64,000 bases of DNA. Origin: Steroidobacteraceae bacterium (GTDB taxonomy: Bacteria > Pseudomonadota > Gammaproteobacteria > Steroidobacterales > Steroidobacteraceae). The stretch lies in NCBI GenBank assembly GCA_019634895.1, contig JAHCAM010000011.1, positions 1 to 64,000 of the forward strand. Direction: 5' to 3'. Positions 51,228 to 60,705 of this stretch are shown one piece after another; position 1 is the stretch's first letter, and every line of letters starts with the position of its first letter. The notes beneath the pieces are model-generated. The model had not been told where the DNA came from, ran no database searches, and saw nothing but the letters and a program-made list of their open reading frames with translations. The position numbers were made by a program, and so were the translations under genes.

Positions 51228-51686
51228 ATGGGCGGGGAGGCTGCGCGCGCGGTCAACGTGCTGTTCCTGTGCACGGGGAACAGCGCGCGCAGCATCCTCG
51301 CCGAGGCGCTGCTGAACCACCTGGGCGGCGGCCGCTTCCGCGCATACAGCGCGGGCAGCTTCCCCAGCGGGCGCGTCAACCCGCTCGCGCTCGGGCTGCT
51401 CAGGCAGATGAACATCGACGCCGCCGGCGCGCGCAGCAAGAGCTGGGACGAGTTCGCGCAGCCGGGCGCACCGGCGTTCGACTTGATCATCACGGTCTGC
51501 GACCAGGCGGCGGCCGAGGTCTGCCCGGTCTGGCCCGGCCGGCCCCTGACCGCGCACTGGGGCGTGCCGGACCCGGCCGCCGTCACCGGCAGCGATGCGC
51601 AGAAGATGCAGGCATTCCGCGACGCCTTCCGCACGCTCGAACAGCGGATCCGCGCGCTGGTGAGCCAGCCGCCGGCTGCGCCATGA
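51228..51686 (+). CDS. arsC: Arsenate reductase, LMW-phosphatase (thioredoxin-coupled) type
   Basis: A 152-residue enzyme that reduces arsenate to arsenite. The phosphatase-like loop CTGNSARS (Cys15 ... Arg21) matches the catalytic signature. Cys91 and Cys99 ([10 protein letters not shown]) would relay the disulphide to thioredoxin, and VPDP carries the catalytic Asp. This is the S. aureus pI258-like class. ATG at 51228, 10 bp after the lyase stop; ends with a 4-bp overlap into acr3. Confidence 0.93.
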   Translation: MGGEAARAVNVLFLCTGNSARSILAEALLNHLGGGRFRAYSAGSFPSGRVNPLALGLLRQMNIDAAGARSKSWDEFAQPGAPAFDLIITVCDQAAAEVCPVWPGRPLTAHWGVPDPAAVTGSDAQKMQAFRDAFRTLEQRIRALVSQPPAAP

Positions 51687-52750
51687 ACCGGCCCCGGCCC
51701 GGACTCGGCTGCTTCGAGCGCTGGCTGACGCTCTGGGTGCTGGCCTGCATCGCGGCCGGCATCGCGCTCGGCCAGTTCGCGCCCGCGGTGGCCGCGACGG
51801 TCGCGGGCCTCGAGATCGCGCGCGTCAACCTCGTGGTCGGCGCGCTGATCTGGGTGATGATCATCCCGATGCTGGTGAAGGTGGACTTCGGCAGCCTGCA
51901 CGAAGTCCGCCGCCACGGGCGCGGCATCGGCGTGACGCTGCTCGTCAACTGGGCGATCAAGCCGTTCTCGATGGCGCTGCTCGCCTGGATCTTCATCCGC
52001 CACCTGTTCGCGGACTGGCTGCCGGCGGACCAGCAGGACGGCTACGTCGCGGGGCTGATCCTGCTGGCGGCGGCGCCCTGCACCGCGATGGTCTTCGTCT
52101 GGAGCAACCTCGCCGACGGCGAACCGAACTTCACGCTGACGCAGGTCGCGCTCAACGACTTCATCATGGTGTTCGCCTTCGCGCCCATCGTCGCGCTGCT
52201 GCTCGGCGTCGCCTCCATCACCGTGCCCTGGGAGACGCTGCTGCTGTCCGTGCTCCTCTACATCGTCGTACCGCTGGCGATCGCGCAGGCCTGGCGGCGG
52301 CGCCTGCTGCGCCGGGGCCGCGACGCCTGCGACGCCGCGATCCGCAGCATTGCGCCCTGGTCGATCGCCGCGCTGCTGGCGACCATCGTGCTGCTGTTCG
52401 CGTTCCAGGGCCGGCGCATCCTCGCCGAGCCGCTGGTGATCCTGCTGCTCGCGGTGCCGATCCTGCTCCAGGTGCTGCTGAACTCCTCCGCGGCCTACCT
52501 GCTGAACCGGCGCTTCGGCGTCGCGCACTGCGTCGCCGGGCCGTCGGCGCTGATCGGCGCCTCGAATTTCTTCGAGCTCGCGGTCGCGGTCGCGATCAGC
52601 CTGTTCGGGCTCGATTCCGGCGCTGCGCTGGCGACCGTGGTCGGCGTGCTGATCGAGGTGCCGCTGATGCTGGCCGTGGTGCGGGCCGTGAACACCTCGA
52701 AAGGCTGGTACGAGGCCGGTTCCGGCGCGCGCCGTGCCTTTGGGGCGTAG
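51683..52750 (+). CDS. acr3: Arsenite efflux transporter, ACR3 family
   Basis: A 355-residue, 10-helix arsenite permease. The essential Cys in TM4 is Cys133 ([11 protein letters not shown]), and the TM9 Glu is in [18 protein letters not shown]. It extrudes arsenite produced by ArsC. ATGA overlap with arsC. The operon ends here; no ArsA ATPase is present, so transport is driven by membrane potential. Symbol arsB is sometimes used for this family. Confidence 0.95.
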   Translation: MNRPRPGLGCFERWLTLWVLACIAAGIALGQFAPAVAATVAGLEIARVNLVVGALIWVMIIPMLVKVDFGSLHEVRRHGRGIGVTLLVNWAIKPFSMALLAWIFIRHLFADWLPADQQDGYVAGLILLAAAPCTAMVFVWSNLADGEPNFTLTQVALNDFIMVFAFAPIVALLLGVASITVPWETLLLSVLLYIVVPLAIAQAWRRRLLRRGRDACDAAIRSIAPWSIAALLATIVLLFAFQGRRILAEPLVILLLAVPILLQVLLNSSAAYLLNRRFGVAHCVAGPSALIGASNFFELAVAVAISLFGLDSGAALATVVGVLIEVPLMLAVVRAVNTSKGWYEAGSGARRAFGA

Positions 52751-52787
52751 CTGCTAAAATAGGCCGGGCCGGCGCTCCCGGCGCACG

Positions 52788-54086
52788 ATGCTGGTCTATT
52801 TCCTGATCCTGCTGGCGCTGATCCTCGTCAACGGCCTGTTCGCGATGGCCGAGCTGGCGGTGTTCTCCTCGCGCGGCACCCGCCTCAAGCAGCTCGCATT
52901 GGCGGGCAGCGGCGGCGCGCGCGCGGCGCTGCGGCTGCTCGACGAGCCGACGCGCTTCCTGTCGACCGTGCAGTTCTACATCACGCTGATCGGCATCGCG
53001 ATGGGCGTGTACAGCGGCGTGCACTTCGCCGAGCCGCTGGCGGCCTGGCTTGCGGGCATCGGCCTGCTGGCGCCCGTCGCCGCCTACCTGGACACGGCCT
53101 CCTACTTCCTGGTCGTGGTCCTGGTCACCTACCTCTCGCTGGTGATCGGCGAGCTGGTGCCGAAGCGCTGGGCGCTCACCAACCCGGAGGCGATGGCCTC
53201 GGCGCTGGCGCGGCCGATGGAGGTGCTGGCCTGGATCTCGACGCCGTTCGTCTGGGTGCTGCAGGGCTCGACCGATTTCGTCGCGCGCATTCTCGGCCTG
53301 CGCAAGTCCACCACGCGCGGCGTCAGCGAGGAGGAGATCCGCTCGATGATCGCCGAGGCCACGCAGACCGGCGTGTTCCAGGTGGCCGAGCACCAGATGA
53401 TCGAGGGCGTGCTGCGCCTGCCGGACCGCACCGTGCGCAGCATCATGGTCCCGCGCGGCGACGTGGTCTGGCTGGACGCCGCCGACAGCCGCGAGACCGT
53501 GTGGGACGCGGTGCGCACCAGCGGCCACTCGCGCTACCCGGTGTGCCGCGGTCAGCTCGACGAGCTCGTCGGCATCGTGCAGGCCGGCGAGCTGGCGGAG
53601 TGGCTGGGCAACCGCGAGGCGGGCGATCTCGCCGGGCGCGTGCGCGCGCCGCTGATCGTGCACGAGTCCACGCGCATCCTGCGCCTGCTCGACCTGTTCC
53701 GCGAATCCAAGATGCACTTTGCCGTGATCGTGGACGAGCACGGCTCGATCGAGGGCGTGGTGACGCCGGTCGACGTGCTGACCGCGATCGCGGGCGAGCT
53801 GCCGGAGGCCGCCAGCGAGGAGGTGCCGGAAGCGGTCGTGCGCGACGAGAAGTCGTGGCTGATCGACGGCATGATGCCGATCGACGACGTCGAGCGGCTG
53901 CTGGGCGCCGGCAACATGCGCTCGGGCGACGACTACACCACGCTCGCCGGCTTCGTGCTGGCGCAGCTCGGCCACCTGCCGGCGACCGGCGAGCACTTCC
54001 GCTGGCGCGGCCTGCGCTTCGAGGTCGTGGACCTGGACGGCCGCCGCGTGGACAAGCTGCTGGTGCAGCGGCTGGCCTCGCCGTGA
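52788..54086 (+). CDS. CNNM/CorC-family membrane protein (hemolysin-type, CBS-CorC)
   Basis: A 432-residue membrane protein of the DUF21-CBS-CorC group. The N-terminal DUF21 has four helices with NGLFAMAELAVFSSRGTRLKQLA. A CBS pair follows (VRSIMVPRGDVVWLDA; HFAVIVDEHGSIEGVVTPVDVLTAI) and a CorC domain (DEKSWLIDGMMPIDDVERLL, HLPATGEHFRWRGLRFEVVDLDGRRVDKLLV). Such proteins are linked to Mg2+/Co2+ efflux. TAAAAT 30 bp upstream may be the -10. It overlaps the hydrolase gene (GTGA). Confidence 0.92.
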   Translation: MLVYFLILLALILVNGLFAMAELAVFSSRGTRLKQLALAGSGGARAALRLLDEPTRFLSTVQFYITLIGIAMGVYSGVHFAEPLAAWLAGIGLLAPVAAYLDTASYFLVVVLVTYLSLVIGELVPKRWALTNPEAMASALARPMEVLAWISTPFVWVLQGSTDFVARILGLRKSTTRGVSEEEIRSMIAEATQTGVFQVAEHQMIEGVLRLPDRTVRSIMVPRGDVVWLDAADSRETVWDAVRTSGHSRYPVCRGQLDELVGIVQAGELAEWLGNREAGDLAGRVRAPLIVHESTRILRLLDLFRESKMHFAVIVDEHGSIEGVVTPVDVLTAIAGELPEAASEEVPEAVVRDEKSWLIDGMMPIDDVERLLGAGNMRSGDDYTTLAGFVLAQLGHLPATGEHFRWRGLRFEVVDLDGRRVDKLLVQRLASP

Positions 54087-54970
54087 CGGCGTACGCGCCG
54101 CGCCGCCCGCCCCGGCACGAGACGCGCGGGTTCCGCGGCCTGCCGCACCACCTGCTGCGCTGGGGCCCGGAGTCGGACGACCCGCTGCTGTTCCTGCACG
54201 GCTACGCCGACGCCGCGGCGACCTTCCAGTTCGTCGCCGACGAGCTGCCGGAGGACCTGCCCGTGGCCGCCATCGACTGGCGCGGCTTCGGGCATTCCGC
54301 CCGCGCGCCCGGCGGCTGCTACTGGTTTCCCGAGTACTACGCCGATCTCGAGTGCTTCATCGAGGCGCTGTGCCCGCGCCGGCCCGCGCGGCTCGTCGGC
54401 CACAGCATGGGCGCCAACGTCGCCATGATCTACGCCGGCGTGCGCCCGTCGCGCGTGCGCGCGCTGGTGAACCTCGAGGGCTTCGGACTGCCGCGCGTCA
54501 CGCCCGACCAGGCGCCCGCGCGCATCGAGAAGTGGCTCGACCAGCTGCGCGAGAATGCGGAATTCGGCGACTACGACGACCTGGCCCAGCTCGCGGCCCG
54601 CATCGTGAAGCGCAACCCGCGCCTGCCGCGCGAGCGCGCCGGGTACGTGGCCGCCTGCTGGAGCGCGCCGAAGGAGGGCGGCGGCGTGCGCCTGCTCGCC
54701 GACCCGGCGCACCGCCTCGTGAATCCCTATCTCTACCGGCGCGAGGAGATGGAGGCCTGCTGGCGGCGCATCGAGGCGCCGGTGCTGCTGGTGCTCGGCG
54801 ACCGCTCGGAACTGGTCGCGCGGCTCGGGCTGGAGGGCGGGATCGAGACTTTCCGGCCGCTGGTCGCGAAACTGCGCATCGAGCACGTGGCCGGCGCGGG
54901 CCACATGCTGCATCACGAGGAGCCGCGCGCCGTGGCGCGGCTGATCGAGTCCTTCCTGGGGAACGCCTGA
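54083..54970 (+). CDS. Alpha/beta hydrolase
   Basis: A 295-residue alpha/beta hydrolase. The oxyanion strand is LLFLHGYADAAATF, the nucleophile elbow LVGHSMGANVAM (Ser in GHSMG), an acidic residue lies in LVLGDRSELVA, and the catalytic His is in HVAGAGHMLHHEEP. Substrate unknown. GTG start overlapping the CorC gene stop; it ends overlapping the DUF2238 gene by 1 bp, so the four genes from CorC to PGPGW form a tight operon. Confidence 0.92.
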   Translation: MTAYAPRRPPRHETRGFRGLPHHLLRWGPESDDPLLFLHGYADAAATFQFVADELPEDLPVAAIDWRGFGHSARAPGGCYWFPEYYADLECFIEALCPRRPARLVGHSMGANVAMIYAGVRPSRVRALVNLEGFGLPRVTPDQAPARIEKWLDQLRENAEFGDYDDLAQLAARIVKRNPRLPRERAGYVAACWSAPKEGGGVRLLADPAHRLVNPYLYRREEMEACWRRIEAPVLLVLGDRSELVARLGLEGGIETFRPLVAKLRIEHVAGAGHMLHHEEPRAVARLIESFLGNA

Positions 54971-55596
54971 TGCCGGGGACCTTGCCGTGGCCGCGGCACC
55001 TGCTGTGGATGACGCTGGTCGTGATCCCGGCGCTCGCGCTGTCCGGCATCGGACCCTACGATCGGCTCACCTGGTACCTCGAGATCTTCCCGGTGGCGAT
55101 CGCGCTGCCGGTGCTGTACCTGAGCGCGCGGCGCTTCCCGCTGACGCCCATGCTCTACTGGCTGATCGGTTTCCACTGCCTGGTGCTGATCCTCGGTTCG
55201 CACTACAGCTACGCGCGCGTGCCGATCGGCTTCTGGGTGCAGGACCTGTTCGATTTCTCGCGCAATCACTATGACCGCTTCGGCCACTTCCTGCAGGGTT
55301 TCGTGCCCGCGATCGCGGTGCGCGAGATCCTGAAGCGGCTGTCGCCGCTCAAGGGCGGCGGCTGGCTCGGGTTCATTACGGTGATGACCTGCCTCGCGAT
55401 CAGCGCGATGTACGAGTTCCTCGAGTGGTGGATCGCGGTCGCCGCCGGCATCGCGGCGGATTCCTTCCTCGCGACGCAGGGCGACGTCTGGGACACGCAG
55501 TGGGACATGTTCCTGGCGCTGGTCGGCGCGACGATTGCGGTGCTCACGCTGTCGCGCGTCCATGACCGGGCGCTGGCGCGGGCGGGATTCGCATGA
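54970..55596 (+). CDS. DUF2238 domain inner-membrane protein
   Basis: A 208-residue protein with six helices. DUF2238 features are HYSYARVPIGFWVQDLFDFSRNHYDRFGHFLQGF and MYEFLEWWIAVAAG...TQGDVWDTQWDMFLALVG. The conserved His/Asp residues could be catalytic or metal-binding. Function is unknown. It starts on TGATG and overlaps the next gene by 4 bp. Confidence 0.93.
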   Translation: MPGTLPWPRHLLWMTLVVIPALALSGIGPYDRLTWYLEIFPVAIALPVLYLSARRFPLTPMLYWLIGFHCLVLILGSHYSYARVPIGFWVQDLFDFSRNHYDRFGHFLQGFVPAIAVREILKRLSPLKGGGWLGFITVMTCLAISAMYEFLEWWIAVAAGIAADSFLATQGDVWDTQWDMFLALVGATIAVLTLSRVHDRALARAGFA

Positions 55597-55871
55597 GGGG
55601 ACGGATGCGCGCCTGGCTCCGGCACCACATCACCTACCGCTGGGCGCGGCGCATCGTCGTGGCCGTGATCGGCGGCACCATACTGCTGATCGGCGTGGTG
55701 ATGGTCGTGTTGCCGGGACCGGCGATCCTGGTGATTCCGATCGGACTCGGCGTGCTGGGCCTCGAGTTCGCCTTCGCGCGCCACTGGCTGCGCAAGCTGC
55801 GCACTACCGCGACCAGCGTCGTCAACCGCGTGCGCGGCCGGCCGAAGGCGCCGCCCGAACCGCCGCCGTAG
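55593..55871 (+). CDS. PGPGW-type small membrane protein
   Basis: A 92-residue protein with two helices and the signature loop MVVLPGPAILVIPIGLGVLGLEFAFARHWL (TMEM-like PGPGW family), then a basic Pro-rich tail. Function unknown. Last gene of the CorC-hydrolase-DUF2238 operon; ends 6 bp before the convergent FTCD gene. Confidence 0.85.
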   Translation: MRGRMRAWLRHHITYRWARRIVVAVIGGTILLIGVVMVVLPGPAILVIPIGLGVLGLEFAFARHWLRKLRTTATSVVNRVRGRPKAPPEPPP

Positions 55872-55877
55872 CGCCGT

Positions 55878-57551
55878 TCAGGCCTTCAGGCTTGCGTCCA
55901 CCGCCGCGAGCGCCCGCGACAGCGGGCCAGCGGATTTCGCCTGCAGTTCGGCGACCTCGGCAAGCGTCGCCGTCCTGAAACTGCCCTCGCGCACGGACGG
56001 CAGGTTGATGCGCACGTTCATGACGGCTGCGTCGAGCCCGGCCTTGGCGAGCAGCGCGCCGACGCCCGCATCGGAGGCCGAGTTCCGGTTTCCGCTCACG
56101 GCGGCCTGCTCGGCGAGCTCCAGCGCCTGCAGGCACAGCCGCGCCGTCGCCAGCGGAACCGCGGTCGCCGTCTCGTACGCAGCGGCGATGGCCGCTGCGC
56201 GCGCGCCTTTCTCTTCCTCGGTGCCCTTCGGCAGGCGCATGGCGGCCAGAACGCCGTCGAAGGACTTCGTGTCCTCGTCGACCGCGGCGAGCAGCGCCGC
56301 CTTCAGCGCCTGCGCGCGTTCGGCGAGCGCCGAAGAGGATGCCCATGCGGATTCATAGCCGGCCTTGCCGACCGTCAGGTTGGCGACCATCGCCGCCAGC
56401 GCCGCGCCGAGGCTGCCGGCCAGCGCCGCGACCGAGCCGCCGCCCGGGGCCGGCGAGTTGCTCGAGACTTCGTCGACGAAGCGCTCGACCGTCATGGATG
56501 CCAGCGGTGCCGCCACGCGGACAGCGTACTCGATAATCCGCTTGTCGGGATCGAAGGGGGAAAGCTGGGCGAGTCCCAGCGACTGGATCGCGAGCTCCAC
56601 CAGCTCGCGCTCCGGCAGGCCGGTCGACCGCCCCTGCCTGCGCAGGTAGTAGCGGCCCGCCTCGACCAGCGGTTCGAGCGGCGTGAGACCGACGAGCTCG
56701 GATCCGGTCACGACCAGGCCCAGCTTCGCGGCTTCCTCGCGCGTGGTCTCGAACACCGCGTGCAGCGGCGTCGTGCGGTAGGAGAGCAGGTTGATCGAGA
56801 CCTGGGCCTGGCGGTACTGCTCGATGGTCCAGCCGATCGCCTTCACCGCCTTGAGGCGTCCCGGCACGCGCAGCTCCCTGCCGTCCGCGCCGGTCACGAC
56901 CTGGCCCTTCGCATCGCGCTTCAGGCGCCCCGCCTCGCGGATGTTGAGCGCCACTTCGTTCGCCAGCTTCTGCTCGCGCGTGTTGAGGTTGACGTTGTAG
57001 GCGATGAGGAACTCGCGCGCGCCGACCACCGTCGCGCCGAGCCGGGCATTGAAGGTCGCCGGGCCCGCATCCGGCGCCCAGGCCGGGTCGGCCAGCTTCT
57101 TCTGCAGTCCTTCGTATTCCCCGGCGCGGATGTCGGCGAGGTTGCGCCGTTCGGGCCGCGTCGCCGCGTATTCGTAGAAGTAGACCGGCAGTGCGAAAGC
57201 CTCGGCCATGCGGCGGCCGAGGGCCCGCGCCAGCTCGACGCACTGGTCCATCGTCACGCCGGAGACCGGCACGATCGGGCAGACGTCGAGCGCGCCCATG
57301 CGCGGATGGGCGCCGTGCTGCTTCGACATGTCGATGAGCCGGCTGGCGGCGGCCGCGCCCTGGAAAGCCGCCTCGGCGACCGCGTCGGGTGCGCCCACGA
57401 AGGTGTAGACCGTCCGGTTGGTGTCGGCGCCGGCATCCACGTCCAGCAGCCTGACGCCGCTGACGCCGGATATGGCGCGGGCGATCGCGTCGATCACCGA
57501 GCGGTCACGTCCCTCGGAAAAGTTCGGGACGCATTCGACGAGTGCGGACAT
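55878..57551 (-). CDS. Bifunctional glutamate formiminotransferase / formimidoyl-THF cyclodeaminase
   Basis: A 557-residue fusion of the last steps of one histidine-degradation route. The N-terminal formiminotransferase (residues 1-330, VECVPNFSEGRD, KQHGAHPRMGALDVCPIVPVSG) moves the formimino group to tetrahydrofolate. The C-terminal cyclodeaminase (about 345-545: SSNSPAPGGGSVAALAGSLGAALAAMVANLTVGK) converts it to 5,10-methenyl-THF. The same fusion occurs in animal FTCD and some bacteria. No other hut gene lies nearby. The VOC gene 14 bp upstream shares the strand. Confidence 0.94.
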   Translation of the reverse strand: MSALVECVPNFSEGRDRSVIDAIARAISGVSGVRLLDVDAGADTNRTVYTFVGAPDAVAEAAFQGAAAASRLIDMSKQHGAHPRMGALDVCPIVPVSGVTMDQCVELARALGRRMAEAFALPVYFYEYAATRPERRNLADIRAGEYEGLQKKLADPAWAPDAGPATFNARLGATVVGAREFLIAYNVNLNTREQKLANEVALNIREAGRLKRDAKGQVVTGADGRELRVPGRLKAVKAIGWTIEQYRQAQVSINLLSYRTTPLHAVFETTREEAAKLGLVVTGSELVGLTPLEPLVEAGRYYLRRQGRSTGLPERELVELAIQSLGLAQLSPFDPDKRIIEYAVRVAAPLASMTVERFVDEVSSNSPAPGGGSVAALAGSLGAALAAMVANLTVGKAGYESAWASSSALAERAQALKAALLAAVDEDTKSFDGVLAAMRLPKGTEEEKGARAAAIAAAYETATAVPLATARLCLQALELAEQAAVSGNRNSASDAGVGALLAKAGLDAAVMNVRINLPSVREGSFRTATLAEVAELQAKSAGPLSRALAAVDASLKA

Positions 57552-57565
57552 CGAATCTCCTTGGG

Positions 57566-57997
57566 TTACCTTGCGAACAGCTGCCCGGCGATGTCGCGGA
57601 ACGCCTTGAACTCGAGCGCGTTGCCGCTGGGGTCCAGCAGGAACATGGTCGCCTGCTCGCCGGGCTGGCCGGGGAAGCGGACGTGCGGCTCGATGATGAA
57701 GGCGACGCCCGCGGCGCGCAGCCGCGCGGCCAGCGCCTCCCAGTCGCGCATCTCGAGCACCATGCCGAAGTGCGGCACCGGCACGTCGTGCCCGTCCACC
57801 GGGTTCACCGCGCGTGGCTCCCTGCGCCGGTCGCGGAGATCGGCCAGGTGGCAGACGAGCTGGTGGCCGAAGAAGTCGAAGTCCACCCAGCTGTCCGCGC
57901 TCCGGCCCTCCGGACAGCCGAGCAGCCCGCCGTAGAACGCGCGCGCCGCCGCGAGGTCCGCGACGGGAACCGCGAGATGGAACGGCGTCAGCGTCAC
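57566..57997 (-). CDS. VOC/glyoxalase family protein
   Basis: A 143-residue single-domain VOC protein. [26 protein letters not shown] opens the fold, HFGMVLEM and the end [12 protein letters not shown] supply metal-binding His and Glu. Similar to ring-cleavage or glyoxalase relatives; substrate unknown. GTG start overlaps the OsmC stop by 4 bp, so the two are translationally coupled. Confidence 0.88.
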   Translation of the reverse strand: MTLTPFHLAVPVADLAAARAFYGGLLGCPEGRSADSWVDFDFFGHQLVCHLADLRDRRREPRAVNPVDGHDVPVPHFGMVLEMRDWEALAARLRAAGVAFIIEPHVRFPGQPGEQATMFLLDPSGNALEFKAFRDIAGQLFAR

Positions 57998-58419
57998 GCC
58001 GCCAGCTTCGCGTCCATGGTGATCTCGGCGCGCAGCACCTTGCTGAGCGGGCAGCCGGCCTTGGCCTTCTGCGCGGCTTCCTCGAACTTCACGCGCTCGG
58101 CGCCGGCGGCGCGCACCGCGACGTCGAGGTGCACCCTGGTGATCGTGAAGCCCGTGTCCAGCTTCTCGAGCGTGACGGTCGCGGTCGTGTCGATGCGCTC
58201 CGGCCGGATGCCGGCCTCGCCGAGCATCAGCGACAGCGCCATCGAGAAGCAGCCGGCGTGCGCCGCGGCCAGCAGCTCCTCCGGATTCGTGCCCGGGGCG
58301 CTCTCGAAGCGCGTGCCGAACGAATACGGCGTGGAGACGAGCACCCGGCTCTCCGTGGAGATCGTGCCCTTGCCGTCCCTGATGCCGCCTTCCCAGGCGG
58401 CCGAAGCCTTGCGTTGCAT
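57994..58419 (-). CDS. OsmC family peroxiredoxin
   Basis: A 141-residue OsmC/OhrA-like thiol peroxidase. Two Cys are placed as in Osm[15 protein letters not shown] and [10 protein letters not shown]. Residues [22 protein letters not shown] are signature. It reduces organic hydroperoxides. GGGAGGT lies 4 bases before the ATG. It overlaps the downstream VOC gene and starts 2 bp from the glycosylase stop. Confidence 0.95.
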   Translation of the reverse strand: MQRKASAAWEGGIRDGKGTISTESRVLVSTPYSFGTRFESAPGTNPEELLAAAHAGCFSMALSLMLGEAGIRPERIDTTATVTLEKLDTGFTITRVHLDVAVRAAGAERVKFEEAAQKAKAGCPLSKVLRAEITMDAKLAA

Positions 58420-58421
58420 GA

Positions 58422-59057
58422 TTACCTCCCGAGGTAGTGCTGCCATAGTAACCGCGCGGCGACCGAACGCCACGGCGCCCAGGATGCGGCGATCGCCCGC
58501 TGGCGGTCGTGGTCCGGGCGGCGCCGCAGCCGTTTCACCTCCGCGAGCGCGGTCGCGAGCGCGAGGTCGCCGCGCGGCCAGACGTCCGGCCGGCGCAGCG
58601 CCATCAGGTAGTAGACGTCCACGCTCCAGGGCCCGATGCCGCGCAGCGCGAGCAGCGTGCGGCGGCCGGCATCGTCATCGCCGCGGCCGACCGCGGCGAG
58701 GTCGAGCTCGCCGTCCAGGACGGCGCGCGCGAGACCGTGGCAATAGGAGGCCTTCTGGCGCGTCAAGCCGAGGCGGTGCAGGCGGCGCGGGCCCTGCGCG
58801 GCGACGTTCCCGGGCGTCATGCCGCCGATCGCCGCGCCGATGCGCCGGAACAGCGTCGCGGCCGCCGCGATCGAGACCTGCTGCTCCAGCACGATGTGCA
58901 CCAGCGTCGCGAAACCGGGCCGGCGGCTCCACATCGGCGGCGGCCCGTGGCGCGCGAGGATGGCGGCGAGGTCGGCGTCGCGGCGCGCGAGTTCGCGCGC
59001 GGCCGCGTCGATCGCGGGGCGGGTCAGGACGCGGGGTGCCGCGGTCGGCGAGGTCAC
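58422..59057 (-). CDS. DNA-3-methyladenine glycosylase (HhH-GPD, AlkA-like)
   Basis: A 211-residue base-excision repair enzyme. The helix-hairpin-helix [20 protein letters not shown] is followed by the catalytic Asp in [10 protein letters not shown]. The HhH-GPD core starts near [21 protein letters not shown]. It should excise alkylated purines from DNA. GTG start at 59057. It lies in a run of minus-strand genes; 12 bp from the acetyltransferase gene. Confidence 0.92.
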   Translation of the reverse strand: MTSPTAAPRVLTRPAIDAAARELARRDADLAAILARHGPPPMWSRRPGFATLVHIVLEQQVSIAAAATLFRRIGAAIGGMTPGNVAAQGPRRLHRLGLTRQKASYCHGLARAVLDGELDLAAVGRGDDDAGRRTLLALRGIGPWSVDVYYLMALRRPDVWPRGDLALATALAEVKRLRRRPDHDRQRAIAASWAPWRSVAARLLWQHYLGR

Positions 59058-59069
59058 GGCAGTTCCGGA

Positions 59070-59495
59070 TCAGGGCGCGCGAAAGCGCGTGCTGAAATGA
59101 TAGCTCGAGAGTTCCAGGCCCTCGCGCAGGTAGAACTGGTGCGCGCGCTTGCGCTGCACGCCGGAGTCGAGGTGGAAGGCGTCGCAGCCTTCGTCCCGCG
59201 CGAGCTGCTTCAGCCAGTCGAGCAGCGCCTTGCCATGGCCCCTGGAGCGCCCGGATTCCGCCGTCACCAGGTCGTCCACGTACAGCGCGCGCCCGTAGAA
59301 CAGGCTGGTCGAGATCCGGTAGCCCGCGACCGCCACCACGCGGCCGCCCTCGCGGATGCAGGCGAGGCGGTAGCCGCCTGCGCGCATGGACTTCACCAGC
59401 GGCAGGAAGCGCTCGCGCGGCACGTGCGGGCGCAGTTCCGCCATCACCTCGTAGCAGTCGGCGATCTCGGCGTCGGTGGCGGCGTGCTCGGGCAC
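59070..59495 (-). CDS. GNAT family N-acetyltransferase
   Basis: A 141-residue acetyltransferase. The CoA-binding loop SGRSRGHGKALLDWLKQLARDEG and the C-terminal FYLREGLELSSYHFSTRF are typical. YVDDLVTAESGR precedes the loop. Substrate unknown. GTG at 59495 begins four bases after the SIMPL gene stop; the reading frame upstream of it has no homology. Confidence 0.85.
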   Translation of the reverse strand: MPEHAATDAEIADCYEVMAELRPHVPRERFLPLVKSMRAGGYRLACIREGGRVVAVAGYRISTSLFYGRALYVDDLVTAESGRSRGHGKALLDWLKQLARDEGCDAFHLDSGVQRKRAHQFYLREGLELSSYHFSTRFRAP

Positions 59496-59499
59496 GGGC

Positions 59500-60219
59500 T
59501 CAGTCCGCGAGGTAGTACTCGACGGTCGAGACCACGCGCACCTTCTTGATGTGCGGCGTGGTGCTGTCGCGGTTCTCGATCGAGAACTGTCCCTGCGAGG
59601 CGCTCCGGATCCTGCCGAGCCGGCTGTTGGAGTCGGCCGCGAACTTCTCGGCCACCGCGCGCGCATTCTTGGTCGCTTCCTCGATCATCGCCGGCTTGAG
59701 GTCCGACAGTCCGGAGAACACGAACTGCGTCTGGTTCTGGTACTCCTCGCCGGAGAGCGCCACGCCGTTCTTGCCGAGCGAGATGACGTCCTTCATCGCG
59801 TTGCGCACCGCCTCGACGTCATTGGAGTACACGGTGACGGTGGAGCCGCCGGTGTAGCGGTAGAGGATGCTGCGCGTGTCGCCGTAGGCCTGCGCGTGCC
59901 GGTCGGTGACCGAGGGCGGCGAGATCGTGATGGAGGCCGCAGCGATGCCGTGGCCCTCCAGGAACCCGGCGATCAGCGCATTCTTGCGCTGGATGGTCTC
60001 GAACAGCGCGTTGAGGTCGTTGCTGGCCTCGCGGAAGGTCAGCGGCCAGATGGCGATGTCCGCGGGGACCTCGCGCTCGGACAGGCCCTTCACGACGACG
60101 GTGCGCTCCAGCGACTTGACGCGCATGGCGGCGTTGCCGAGCAGCAGGCCGAGCGCGACGAAGCCGGCGAACAGCAGGCCGCCGAGGATGAGCATGCCCT
60201 TCGAGTCCGGTGTGTTCAT
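59500..60219 (-). CDS. SIMPL (DUF541) domain exported/membrane protein
   Basis: A 239-residue protein with one N-terminal helix (GMLILGGLLFAGFVALGLLLG) and a SIMPL domain: TVVVKGLSEREVPADIAIWPLTFREASNDL, then VTVYSNDVEAVRNAMKDVI and SIENRDSTTPHIKKVRVVSTVEYYL. Family members occur in bacterial surface and signalling contexts, with unknown biochemistry. Overlaps the acetyltransferase upstream gene (ATGA). Confidence 0.9.
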   Translation of the reverse strand: MNTPDSKGMLILGGLLFAGFVALGLLLGNAAMRVKSLERTVVVKGLSEREVPADIAIWPLTFREASNDLNALFETIQRKNALIAGFLEGHGIAAASITISPPSVTDRHAQAYGDTRSILYRYTGGSTVTVYSNDVEAVRNAMKDVISLGKNGVALSGEEYQNQTQFVFSGLSDLKPAMIEEATKNARAVAEKFAADSNSRLGRIRSASQGQFSIENRDSTTPHIKKVRVVSTVEYYLAD

Positions 60220-60704
60220 GCGAGTGCCAGCTCCCAGTAGCCCACGTCCACCCAGCGGCCGAACTTGAACCCGACCTCGCGGAATCGGCCGATCGGGACG
60301 AAGCCCAGTTTCTCATGCAACGCGATGCTTGCGGGATTCGGCAGCGAGATGCCGCCGATGGCGCAGTGCAGGCCGGCCGCGCGCATGCGGGCGATCAGGG
60401 CCGGGTAGAGCTGCGAGCCGATGCCCCGGCCTGTGGCCCCCGGGGCGGCGTAGATCGTGCTTTCGGCCGCGAAGCGGTAGGCCGAGCGCCGCTTCCAGGA
60501 CGAGGCATGGGCGTAGGCGGCGACCGTCCCGCCGTCCTCCCAGACCAGCCAGGGGTAGGCCGCCGTGGTCTCGGCGATGCGCCGCGCCATCCCGGCGTCC
60601 GTGACCGGCTCCTCCTCGAAGGTGACGATCGTTTCGCGCACGTAGTGGTTGTAGATCGCGGCGATGCGCGGCGCGTCGGCGGCGCACACGTCCCGGACCG
60701 GCAT
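60216..60704 (-). CDS. GNAT acetyltransferase, phosphinothricin/methionine sulfoximine type
   Basis: A 162-residue acetyltransferase. RIAAIYNHYVRETIVTFEEEPVT, AYAHASSWKRRSAYRFAAESTIYAAPGATGRGIGSQLYPALI and NPASIALHEKLGFVPIGRFREVGFKFGRWVDVGYWEL match the PAT/YncA-like class. It may detoxify amino-acid analogues such as methionine sulfoximine. ATG at 60704; its stop overlaps the SIMPL start. Confidence 0.92.
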   Translation of the reverse strand: MPVRDVCAADAPRIAAIYNHYVRETIVTFEEEPVTDAGMARRIAETTAAYPWLVWEDGGTVAAYAHASSWKRRSAYRFAAESTIYAAPGATGRGIGSQLYPALIARMRAAGLHCAIGGISLPNPASIALHEKLGFVPIGRFREVGFKFGRWVDVGYWELALA

Positions 60705-60705
60705 C

